64,000 nucleotides of DNA from Pedobacter ginsenosidimutans (GTDB taxonomy: Bacteria > Bacteroidota > Bacteroidia > Sphingobacteriales > Sphingobacteriaceae): contig NZ_LMZQ01000001.1 in the NCBI RefSeq assembly GCF_001442625.1, forward strand, positions 1 to 64,000, in the 5' to 3' direction. Both the position numbers and the translations under genes were made by a program. Below are positions 56,718-64,000 of the stretch, one piece after another (the first letter of the stretch is position 1; every line of letters begins with the position of its first letter). The notes beneath the pieces were generated by a model that made no database searches, had not been told where the DNA came from, and saw only the letters and a program-made list of their open reading frames with translations.

Positions 56718-57686
56718 TTACCTAGTCCTATCGTATTCAGAAATGATATTTTGATCGAGTTGTTTATAGCCAACATTTTTAGATTTCAGTTCCGCAACAA
56801 TTTTTTCGTTATAATCCTTGAATCCACTATAAGCCAGCGAACAATCCCTACTGATTTTTATATCTGAAAGAAACTCCCGGGTTGCGGCAAAGCCAGCCTT
56901 GTCATGATCAAAAAAAAGATCTACCATGGCATAACCAGCTGTCCTGGCTTTTGCATTCTGAAGAAACGAAAGGGAGTTCAAAACCAATACCGAAGCAGGA
57001 TCATTTTGATTTTCTAATTGCCAGCTTAAGAAATCGAAATACCCCTCGAAAACACAAAGCCTGTCAGCTGAGCCCACCACGAAGCTCATCCCTTTGTGAC
57101 CAAGGCATCCTTTAAAATATTTATTTCTAACTTCCCAACCACCGTTTTCATTAGGCCAGCCAGATGCAAAGTAATTTCTACGTCCTTTCTTTTCATCCAG
57201 GACATGATAGTATATTTCATAGACATTCCCAGGTGCAGCTCCCAGAATCCCCCTATTATTTAGATATCCTACAATGGCAGTGTTTGCACCTAAAATTTCA
57301 ATTGAATCAATACCATAACGAGGCTCCCGATCTATACGTTTCTTCGGGATGGATCCCTGGTTCCTGTCTTCGAAAGCTACCGTATCTAGCTGCGAATACT
57401 CTACTATCTTTGCCAGGACTTCAGGATAAGAAGAGGGATACCAATATGCCATCCCAAAATCAATGACACTACCGCTCCTAATCCCAGAAACTCCTGCACC
57501 GCCATGATCATACCATACACCTAATTCATCGTTCACGCACAAAGATGGTGTATATTCCTCCCTCAGCATACTTAGAAAGAAGTGTTCGCCACCAGATTCC
57601 TTTACTGGTGAAAAACCCATTTTTTTTAGGAGATCCAGAATCGAAACTTTGTTTTTAATCTCCTTTACATTTAAAAAAGCACCCAT
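56718..57686 (-). CDS. Toprim-domain DNA primase-like protein
   Basis: 322 residues. The N-terminal segment (about 10-95) resembles the CHC2-like region of conjugative-element primases: GFSPVKESGGEHFFLSMLREE and VWYDHGGAG, without the zinc cysteines, as is usual in this group. The Toprim domain is at about 205-290, with LCVFEGYFDFLS and MVDLFFDHDKAG. It probably primes the complementary strand in the recipient. Confidence 0.85.
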   Translation of the reverse strand: MGAFLNVKEIKNKVSILDLLKKMGFSPVKESGGEHFFLSMLREEYTPSLCVNDELGVWYDHGGAGVSGIRSGSVIDFGMAYWYPSSYPEVLAKIVEYSQLDTVAFEDRNQGSIPKKRIDREPRYGIDSIEILGANTAIVGYLNNRGILGAAPGNVYEIYYHVLDEKKGRRNYFASGWPNENGGWEVRNKYFKGCLGHKGMSFVVGSADRLCVFEGYFDFLSWQLENQNDPASVLVLNSLSFLQNAKARTAGYAMVDLFFDHDKAGFAATREFLSDIKISRDCSLAYSGFKDYNEKIVAELKSKNVGYKQLDQNIISEYDRTR

Positions 57687-58057
57687 AATATTTAAGCATT
57701 AAGTCAAAAATATAAAGTCCAAAAATCCTGATGCTTTTCTCCATTAATTGACACTTTGTAAAAAGTGCTATAAAAAATTAACCGTAAAAATCTTATACAC
57801 AATAGATAAAAATAGTCCTCCTGAAAAGCACGTACAAATTTTAGCCTAAAATAGGTTACAGTCAAGTGGTCAGAGGGTTGCGTACTAAAACAACCCAAAT
57901 TAAAGTACAACAAGGACATAAAAAACCTCTTGGCGGAAAAAGAATATTCCTATCAAATAGCTATTTCATCACTGTCAAAGCTCCTCTTGCATAAGTCAAA
58001 TCGCTGTTTGCGTAATAAGCCGAAAAATAAATCCAGATTTTTATAATTTTAATAGTC
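57687..58057. other. 371-bp divergent promoter region
   Basis: Holds the second CACTTT/AAAGTG box (57752-57767). No other structure is clear. Confidence 0.5.
57752..57767. promoter_or_regulatory. CACTTT-N4-AAAGTG box, copy 2
   Basis: Within AATTGACACTTT-gtaa-AAAGTGCTA, nearly identical to 36994-37009. It lies 66 bases upstream of the primase start codon. Confidence 0.5.
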
Positions 58058-59218
58058 ATGCAACCCCGCAATATGGATTACGAACTTGGACATATCAACC
58101 AATTATACGATGAAATGATTCAAATGCCGGAGCTTACAAAAAAGAAAAGTTCAGAAATATATAAAGACCTTGAAAACGAATGCGCGCGCATCCCTTTATT
58201 GATGCTTCATTCCAAACTGCCAAAAGGACCATTTAAAGTAATGGTTCAGCGTCACCATCGTTCCATTTATTTGTTATTGAACAGCATCGCAGAAAAAGAA
58301 ACTGAGCGCGAAATGGCTGGTAAACCGCATTGCTTGAATAGTAAAGACTTATCGGAGAAATTCCTAAAAGAACTGCAGCAACTTAGCTTAACAATTAGGA
58401 ATTATTTCCCTAATAACATTGATGAATCACATCCAATTTCTTTACCAGAGCTCACATCAGTAGCCCATCAGCTCTCTAAGAAAATCGATAAGATAATATC
58501 ATCAAATTGCAATACAGCTGAGCATTCACTTATTAGTCTTTTGAAGTCTACCGTTTCGCTAACCTATCTCACAAAGATTAAGTTAAACTACTTGCAGTCC
58601 GAATATTTAAAGGAGCTATTTGATAACATTACTACAATTGGGACGCTATCTCTTGAAAATACTTTAGAACATTATAAAAATCTGCTGGTCGAGCAGGGCT
58701 TCAACACACCTGCTTTTTACAGCTACTCCTGCCTTGAGATCATAAAAAAGAGAGACGACTGCCAGAATATATCAGAAAGTTATAAAGAAATGCTCTGGAT
58801 AAAGAAAAGACTTGAACAGTTAGTCCCCTATAAAGGTAAGTGTTTCCATAAAAAACTGCCAGACATCAAGAAATCCCTGGTTAGATTTATAGACTCTGAA
58901 ATCAGTCATCTTGATAATCTGGAAAAAATTGCTGTTGAGCTTCATCGGAGCGGCAGTATTCGGGAAGACTTTAAAGTGTCATTCTCTGTAAAAGAACTTG
59001 CCTTCTTCATTCATCTGCAGGTAGAATGCGGAATTATTATCGAGGACAAACCAAAGAAAATACATGAGTATATTGTAGGTCACTACAGCTCAAAAGAAAC
59101 TGTAAAGATATCCGAAAAAAGTTTCAAAAATGCCTACTATTCACACTCTAAGGAGGATATTGCTAAAGTGACTGCCAAGCTGGCCGAGATGCTTGCCCGT
59201 GCCCAGCAGAAAGAGTAA
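58058..59218 (+). CDS. conserved mobile-element protein, RteC-like C-terminus
   Basis: 386 residues, helical throughout. The end (SFSVKELAFFIHLQVECGIIIEDKP, ISEKSFKNAYYSHSKED) resembles the C-terminal domain of many Bacteroidetes mobile-element proteins of unknown function, related in pattern to RteC. The function is not known; possible regulator. A short ATG 12 bases later is also possible. Confidence 0.6.
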   Translation: MQPRNMDYELGHINQLYDEMIQMPELTKKKSSEIYKDLENECARIPLLMLHSKLPKGPFKVMVQRHHRSIYLLLNSIAEKETEREMAGKPHCLNSKDLSEKFLKELQQLSLTIRNYFPNNIDESHPISLPELTSVAHQLSKKIDKIISSNCNTAEHSLISLLKSTVSLTYLTKIKLNYLQSEYLKELFDNITTIGTLSLENTLEHYKNLLVEQGFNTPAFYSYSCLEIIKKRDDCQNISESYKEMLWIKKRLEQLVPYKGKCFHKKLPDIKKSLVRFIDSEISHLDNLEKIAVELHRSGSIREDFKVSFSVKELAFFIHLQVECGIIIEDKPKKIHEYIVGHYSSKETVKISEKSFKNAYYSHSKEDIAKVTAKLAEMLARAQQKE

Positions 59219-59219
59219 A

Positions 59220-59456
59220 CTAACTAAACAAAAGGTGGGAAAGTCCCCGCCGCTCAAAAATATTCACAAGTTCAAAATACCACCTTTCAGAGTAATCCTC
59301 CCTCTCTGATACTTCCAGAAGATCTGAGATGACAACCTCTTCTAAGGTTGAGAAGCCCATAAGCTTGCTCCTTAGCTTAAATACTTCGGTAACCGGAAGC
59401 TGACTAATTGAAACAGTTAAAAACTCCATATCGGGAATTTGCAGATTTTCATCCAT
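59220..59456 (-). CDS. small protein resembling the RNA polymerase alpha C-terminal fold
   Basis: 78 residues. ISQLPVTEVFKLRSKLMGFSTLEEVVISDLLEVSEREDYSERWYFELVNIFERRGLSHLL follows the helix-hairpin-helix pattern of the alpha-CTD. Such small proteins sit on Bacteroidetes mobile elements near primases and may modify transcription. It converges on the previous gene with 1 base between stops. Confidence 0.55.
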   Translation of the reverse strand: MDENLQIPDMEFLTVSISQLPVTEVFKLRSKLMGFSTLEEVVISDLLEVSEREDYSERWYFELVNIFERRGLSHLLFS

Positions 59457-59785
59457 AAAAAAGCGCGGGTTAACCTAATCGCCCGCTTCAGAGGGACCGC
59501 AAAGACCCACAACACATGGCAGAAAGGCACCCACGCATAGCGTAGGCAACCAATCTATTTTTCCTGTGTTGTTTGAAGTTTTGCGGTTTTCTGAAACAGT
59601 CAAATAGCTATTGCTACAATATTTTTAATTATATTTTATTATCTTTTTTCAAATCATACTACAAATATAACCGTTTTACCAATCTTTTCCAGATTAAAAG
59701 ATTTCACAATGAAGGGTTACTTGCGGTTGCCAAAACAGCAACTTGACAACATTAAAAAACAAGCTTTCTTTGGAACAAAAACAAT
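59457..59785. other. 329-bp intergenic region with inverted repeats
   Basis: Includes an imperfect hairpin AGCGCGGG/CGCCCGCT (about 59462-59487) and the long inverted repeat. A TTG...TTTCTTTG promoter-like pair is visible about 45 and 20 bases before the Crp-like start. Confidence 0.5.
59497..59586. repeat. long inverted repeat
   Basis: CCGCAAA (59497-59503) pairs with TTTGCGG (59580-59586), and ACAACACA (59509-59516) with TGTGTTGT (59565-59572). Inside the loop is ACGC-ata-GCGT. It lies upstream of the Crp-like gene; RNA or DNA hairpin role unknown. Confidence 0.65.
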
Positions 59786-60367
59786 ATGAACAAAGAAAAA
59801 TACCTCAGTGCACTTGGGACAAACATCGCAGTTTCAGTTGGTCTTGGTGCCTATATCAGCTATGTATTGGCAAATGAGCATTATACAGCAAGGCAGACCA
59901 TCATATTGGAAGGTAGTGTCATAAATCACACCGCGTTCCTGAACAGTGGCAGTGCGAGACTATATTTGCAGAATGAAGATAATGAAGAGCACACGCTCCT
60001 TTTTTATCAGGAAAATAACTTTTTTTCTATTGAACAAGGTGCAAAACCTTATAAAGACAATGACCTATACATAGAGTTTCTGGAAGACAGCGAGGTCTGC
60101 CTGATACCGGATAAACATATTGAAAACCTATATAAACTCTTTCCGGAATACCACCAGATCCAAAACGGTCTAAACAGGAACATTAAGGAAATTCTATTTT
60201 TACATCAGTTAAACTTATCCACTTTAGATGCCGAAAAAAAATATAACCAATTCCTAAACCAATTTCCGCACATCTCTATGGTATGCGAACAGAAAAAAAT
60301 TGCAAGTTTTTTGGGAATAGATCCTAAAACACTCAGCAGGTTAAGGGGTAAACCTAAAAGAAAGTGA
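59786..60367 (+). CDS. Crp/Fnr-family regulator
   Basis: 193 residues. The cyclic-nucleotide-binding-like beta-roll (about 35-115) has ILEGSVINHTAFLNSGSARLYL and the typical LEDSEVCLI. The C-terminal helix-turn-helix is short, with EQKKIASFLGIDPKTLSRLR. It stands alone and may control the MauE/SusCD genes. Confidence 0.8.
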   Translation: MNKEKYLSALGTNIAVSVGLGAYISYVLANEHYTARQTIILEGSVINHTAFLNSGSARLYLQNEDNEEHTLLFYQENNFFSIEQGAKPYKDNDLYIEFLEDSEVCLIPDKHIENLYKLFPEYHQIQNGLNRNIKEILFLHQLNLSTLDAEKKYNQFLNQFPHISMVCEQKKIASFLGIDPKTLSRLRGKPKRK

Positions 60368-60379
60368 CAAAAGTCACTT
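60362..60379. promoter_or_regulatory. operator-like dyad
   Basis: AAGTGAC-aaaa-GTCACTT overlaps the stop codon of the Crp-like gene, and a third half-site AAGTGAC is at 60413. It lies 85 bases before the MauE-like gene. Confidence 0.4.
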
Positions 60380-60465
60380 CATTTGAAACATAATTATCAG
60401 ATTAAGTGACCAATTGGTAGAACAAACGATTAACATTAGATGGAACTTCATACAAAAATTCAGAT

Positions 60466-60909
60466 ATGAAACCATCCGTCATCCATAATGAGATCATATT
60501 CAAAACAGGCATAATCATGCTTATCTTGCTGTGGAGCTATGCTGGACTATCGAAAATTTTGGATCAGGGCGAATTTGCTAAACAGATCGCTCTTTTATTT
60601 CCAGCAGAGCTAGTGACGACTATTTTTATTGCAATACCTACCCTGGAAATCATTGCCGCTTTAGCACTGGCATTCAAAAGAACTAATACTATTGGACTAA
60701 TCTTATCACTGTTACTAATTACGGTTTTCACACTCTATGTACTGCTGGTTATCTCAGGATACTTCGGGTCTGTACCGTGCAGCTGCGGAGGAATCATATC
60801 TGCTTTGAGCTGGAAAGAACATCTAATTTTAAACATCTTGTTTTTATTTTTAGTGATTTACTTATTGTTCGCCTACAAACTGAGAAAGGAGGTAGCCGTG
60901 ACGAAATGA
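60466..60909 (+). CDS. MauE/DoxX-like membrane protein
   Basis: 147 residues with four membrane segments and VPCSCGGIISAL in the third-fourth loop, the cysteine pair usual for MauE-type proteins that help form disulfides in exported partners. It is followed by a DUF6520-type small protein, a common pairing in Bacteroidota. Confidence 0.8.
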   Translation: MKPSVIHNEIIFKTGIIMLILLWSYAGLSKILDQGEFAKQIALLFPAELVTTIFIAIPTLEIIAALALAFKRTNTIGLILSLLLITVFTLYVLLVISGYFGSVPCSCGGIISALSWKEHLILNILFLFLVIYLLFAYKLRKEVAVTK

Positions 60910-61076
60910 CCGTATAAAAATGGCTGTGACTTGGCACGAAATACCCATAAACAGTCGATGACAAACCAGCCGCCCAACAGAGGCTAATCAACCTGACTGA
61001 AGTAAAAGGGCAATTCTCAGTTACCATAAACTAAAATTTTTCAGTTGCTTTTTCACGAAACAAAGCAGCCAACACT

Positions 61077-61412
61077 ATGTTAAAAAAAATAAACATTGGC
61101 CTTGTAGCCCTAGTATTGGGGTTCGGCCTAACATTTTTAAACAGCGCTTTTAAATCGGCAGATAAAAATGCCAGATTTACAAGACAATGGAATTTCATAG
61201 GAACAACGCTAAGCGAGGATCTAGATGGGACTAAATATTCACAAAGTGTGTCCCCTCCAACAGCGTGTGATTCGGGTTCAGACTTGCCATGTTATTTAAA
61301 TACTCCTGATAACATCGACACACAGGCAAAACTGACCGTCTACATTCACGATACCTATGGAACAAGTGAAGAGAATGTTAGAGATATGGCTCCAAAGCAA
61401 AGGGCTGATTAA
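61077..61412 (+). CDS. DUF6520-like small exported protein
   Basis: 111 residues: an N-terminal membrane/signal segment (about 5-24, VALVLGFGLTFLNSAF) and a mature part with two cysteines (ACDSGSDLPCYL) that could form a disulfide with help of the MauE-like protein. Similar peptides follow MauE in many Bacteroidota. Confidence 0.7.
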   Translation: MLKKINIGLVALVLGFGLTFLNSAFKSADKNARFTRQWNFIGTTLSEDLDGTKYSQSVSPPTACDSGSDLPCYLNTPDNIDTQAKLTVYIHDTYGTSEENVRDMAPKQRAD

Positions 61413-61421
61413 TATCAATGA

Positions 61422-61462
61422 TTAAGGGCGTCAGATTTTAATATCAGCTGGCGCCCTTAATT
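61422..61462. terminator. bidirectional terminator
   Basis: ATTAAGGGCG..CAG pairs with CTG..CGCCCTTAAT; it sits exactly between the convergent DUF6520-like and SusD genes. Confidence 0.8.
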
Positions 61463-62812
61463 CTAACGATCATTTTGTTGCATTCCAGTTAATGAAATGA
61501 CATCTTCTGGTATTGGAAGTGCGTATCGTTTATCATTTGGTTGTAAAGTATAAATAGTACCATTAATTGTTCTACTGAGAACAATATTTCTGCCCTCTGC
61601 GTTTAGTCTTTTAATATCCATCCACCTGATGCCCCTCATCACCAGCTCCTTTCTACGTTCCGCCAACACTATCTTCAATGCAGTTTCAGTATCACTTGCG
61701 GCTAGAGGCACAAATGTCCCAGTTTTAAATCTCTTGACTAACAGCTTGTTGAGGGTTTCCATACCTAAATCAACTAATCCGCTCCTGATCTGGCATTCTG
61801 CCAATGTAAGATACATCTCGTCGGATGCAATGCCAAAAAATAATGCCGGCTGAAAATATGTTCCTTTAAAATAATAGAAAGATCCTGTTTGTAAAAAATA
61901 GAGTCCTTTCCTAAGATCGTTGGCTTGGTAAGAGGCGATGAGCTCCGGAACAATCTTTCCTCTGGAACTATTAACAATGGTGGCGGGAGGTATCCAGGTG
62001 GCGAACACCGTCTCATTATTGAATGAGGTGAAGGGATACCGATCTGATGCGCTTAGGGTGTTGTAATCAATAAGTGTTGGATGTAGTTTTAAACATGAAT
62101 CCGCGAATTTAGCGGCCTGGGTATAATTCCCCATAAAAAGATATGTCCTAGCTAAAAGACCATATGCTGCTGCCTTTGATGGCCTGGTTGTCTGAACCTG
62201 TTTGTCTGGCAAAAGTTGTATTGCAGCCTGCAGATCAGATACAACCTTTTCATACCCCTCCTTAACCGTGGTACGATACGATTCTTCATTAAAATTAGTT
62301 GATGGCCGCAAGGGAATTCCTGGGTCAGTATCATTTGCATTTCCATATGCCTTTCCCCATAGACCAAGTGCCTGAAGAAAACATTTAGACCTGAAAACAA
62401 GTGCCTGCCCCTTTATATTATTGAACTGAGTATTATGGGGAAGATCCGATTCGTCAAGCCCTTCGAGCACAGTACTTGAATAGTAAACAGCCCTATAGGT
62501 TGTGGCCCATTCATTTGATCTTGGGGCAAACAGAAAGTCTTTTTGCCAATTATACATTCGTCTTTGATAATCATTTGTCAATGCGGCAAGATCTGTGTCG
62601 GTTATGTAATAGTCGTCGGCTGAAATCTCTGCTGAAATTAAATCCTGGTTATTTAAGAAACCGCTATTGTCTAGCAGGGCTTGAAAATCCACAAGGGTTG
62701 TAGGTATTACCAATTGCTGATCTGATTTCTCATCCAGGATTTTTTTACATCCCAAATTTGATATTACGATTATCGTACAGCATATAGAACATATTAAGTT
62801 TCTAAATTTCAT
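61463..62812 (-). CDS. SusD/RagB-family outer-membrane lipoprotein
   Basis: 449 residues. Signal peptide with lipobox SNLGCKK (Cys22), SusD-like N-terminal region and RagB/SusD C-terminal domain (GMETLNKLLVKRF, ALKIVLAERRKEL, GIRWMDIKRLN). With the SusC partner it binds and imports a glycan or peptide ligand; no sugar enzymes are in view, so the substrate is open. Confidence 0.92.
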   Translation of the reverse strand: MKFRNLICSICCTIIVISNLGCKKILDEKSDQQLVIPTTLVDFQALLDNSGFLNNQDLISAEISADDYYITDTDLAALTNDYQRRMYNWQKDFLFAPRSNEWATTYRAVYYSSTVLEGLDESDLPHNTQFNNIKGQALVFRSKCFLQALGLWGKAYGNANDTDPGIPLRPSTNFNEESYRTTVKEGYEKVVSDLQAAIQLLPDKQVQTTRPSKAAAYGLLARTYLFMGNYTQAAKFADSCLKLHPTLIDYNTLSASDRYPFTSFNNETVFATWIPPATIVNSSRGKIVPELIASYQANDLRKGLYFLQTGSFYYFKGTYFQPALFFGIASDEMYLTLAECQIRSGLVDLGMETLNKLLVKRFKTGTFVPLAASDTETALKIVLAERRKELVMRGIRWMDIKRLNAEGRNIVLSRTINGTIYTLQPNDKRYALPIPEDVISLTGMQQNDR

Positions 62813-62823
62813 ATTTTTTGAGT

Positions 62824-64000
62824 TTAAAGAGTAACTCTAACACCGATCGAAAATGTGTTCCTTGGTGGCAGATTAAATGAACTGGTTACGTATTCAGGAT
62901 CAAGATTTTGCTTGTTTGCTCTGTAGATGATCCCCAGGTTACTAATATTTGTATAAAGGCTGAGGGATTTAATCTCAAAGTGCTGAAGGAGGGAATTATC
63001 AAAGTTATAGTCAAGATTGACGTATTGAACTCTTACATGATCTCCTTTTTCCACTAGCACATCTGAATACCGGTAAAAAGCATCTCTTGCCAGAATTGCT
63101 GGATAAACCATTGAGGGGATATTTGTAAAATTCTCATCTCCAGGATTTTTCCAACGATTTTGGAAGTCGGCATGTCCTGCCCCAGTAATGAAAAGACTGC
63201 TGTAGTCGATACTTCTGCGCCTGAAATAATAATCAAATTTAAAGCTTAAACCAACAGATAGTGTAATGTTACTATATCCAAACGAGTTAACTATATTACC
63301 AAAATAACGTGGTAATACCGATCCATGATAAGTAAGGTCGGTAACTTTTGTATCTGATCCTGTCAACAAATTATAAGCCTTACTTGGAAGCCCGTTAATA
63401 AATCCCATCGGGTCTCCGGTAAGTGCATCAAGTCCAGCCCATTTGTATGAAAAAACCGAATAGACTGGTAATCCCTCTATCCCTGAAACAGATGGATTAG
63501 GTTGAAGAAAGCTACTGCCTTGCTGTGATGCAAGATAATATTGAAGAACTTTATCTTTATAACTCGAGAAGTTAAAAGCAGTGTTCCAAATTAACCCACC
63601 TATCGAATTTTTAGTTTGGAGTTGAATATCCAGTCCATGACCACTAATCTCGGCTACGTTTTTTACAACCGTATTTCCGATTCCCTTCGTGTAATCAACA
63701 GGATAAGTGCCAAATAGGTCCTTGGCATTCTTGCTATAATATTCAATACTCCCTGAAAGTCTCCCCTTAAATAAACTGAAGTCGGTACCAATATTAATCA
63801 TCCTTACCGTTTCCCATCTTAAGTCTGGATTGCTATACTTATCGAATGAGGCGAAGACCGACTGGGTGTAAGTTGAGATTGCTTGGTATCTAATCGTATT
63901 TACACCGGTCATATTCGGATCAACATTACCACTTTTTCCAAGCGTGGCTTTGAGTTTTAATTGATCAACGAAATTGGTTTTCAAAAATGACATTTTCGAG
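62824..64000 (-). CDS. SusC-type TonB-dependent receptor, C-terminal part
   Basis: At least 392 residues, cut by the window edge; the frame is still open at base 64000. Barrel signatures: LKLKATLGKSGN, ETVRMINIGTDFSLFKGRLSGSIEYYSK, WAGLDALTGDPMGFING, DHVRVQYVNLDYNF and the C-terminal SFNLPPRNTFSIGVRVTL. It starts upstream of SusD on the same strand, the usual SusC-SusD order. Confidence 0.93.
   Translation of the reverse strand, partial: SKMSFLKTNFVDQLKLKATLGKSGNVDPNMTGVNTIRYQAISTYTQSVFASFDKYSNPDLRWETVRMINIGTDFSLFKGRLSGSIEYYSKNAKDLFGTYPVDYTKGIGNTVVKNVAEISGHGLDIQLQTKNSIGGLIWNTAFNFSSYKDKVLQYYLASQQGSSFLQPNPSVSGIEGLPVYSVFSYKWAGLDALTGDPMGFINGLPSKAYNLLTGSDTKVTDLTYHGSVLPRYFGNIVNSFGYSNITLSVGLSFKFDYYFRRRSIDYSSLFITGAGHADFQNRWKNPGDENFTNIPSMVYPAILARDAFYRYSDVLVEKGDHVRVQYVNLDYNFDNSLLQHFEIKSLSLYTNISNLGIIYRANKQNLDPEYVTSSFNLPPRNTFSIGVRVTL

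Larger units (their letters stand above)
13740..64000. mobile_element. integrative and conjugative element (left end to window edge)
   Basis: Contains integrase, full Bacteroidetes-type transfer operon, relaxase and accessory protein, coupling protein, RteC and primase, plus cargo. The left border is at the tRNA-Met. The right border was not found, so the span is a minimum and may be composite: decayed gene copies and duplicated non-coding blocks at 36-48 kb suggest fusion of related elements. Whether the SusCD operon at the right edge belongs to it is unknown. Confidence 0.75.

Overview
The window looks like the chromosome of a Sphingobacteriaceae bacterium close to Pedobacter (Bacteroidota). 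The evidence is AT-rich DNA, Bacteroidetes-type families (CarboxypepD_reg TonB receptor, SusC/SusD, DUF1634, DUF6520, RteC, Bacteroidetes-type Tra proteins) and TAnnTTTG promoter elements. The assignment is by inference; there is no 16S gene here.

Region 1 (1-13.7 kb) is ordinary chromosome: a TonB-dependent siderophore-type receptor, a small membrane protein, tsaD diverging from a very large TamB-like gene, ribBA with a clear terminator, an LptF/G-type permease and a START-like protein. The gaps hold REP/MITE-like inverted repeats. Just left of a tRNA-Met lies an array of 14 TTTACC-type units with an almost exact 11-bp period.

Region 2 (13.7 kb to the right edge) is an integrative and conjugative element, or a composite of more than one. 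A large serine recombinase reads into the tRNA-Met, and its stop codon overlaps the anticodon. From 36.1 down to 15.9 kb runs one long leftward transfer operon: MobC-type accessory protein, relaxase, ParA (TraA), two TraE, TraF, TraG (VirB4), four small secreted proteins, TraJ, K, L, M, N, the coupling protein, an M23 peptidase, an ArdC-type protein and DUF4099/DUF3945-like proteins. An oriT candidate lies just upstream of mobC.

Region 3 (36-61 kb) is cargo and regulation: a LOV-domain (blue-light) histidine kinase with a receiver protein, set between two diverged copies of a non-coding block; an O-antigen-ligase-like protein with a lipoprotein, a tiny membrane protein and a transglutaminase-like protein; a membrane protein followed by a secreted PKD-domain gene broken by two in-frame stops; an orphan HExxH protein; a FadR-type regulator with TauE and DUF1634; RteC, a Toprim primase and a Crp-like regulator. 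Decayed copies of two of these genes (DUF1634, PKD protein) show that the region has been rearranged.

Region 4 (60.4-64 kb) has a MauE/DoxX-like protein, a DUF6520-like peptide and a SusC/SusD pair; SusC runs off the window. No second copy of the tRNA 3' end was seen, so the right end of the element is probably outside the window.
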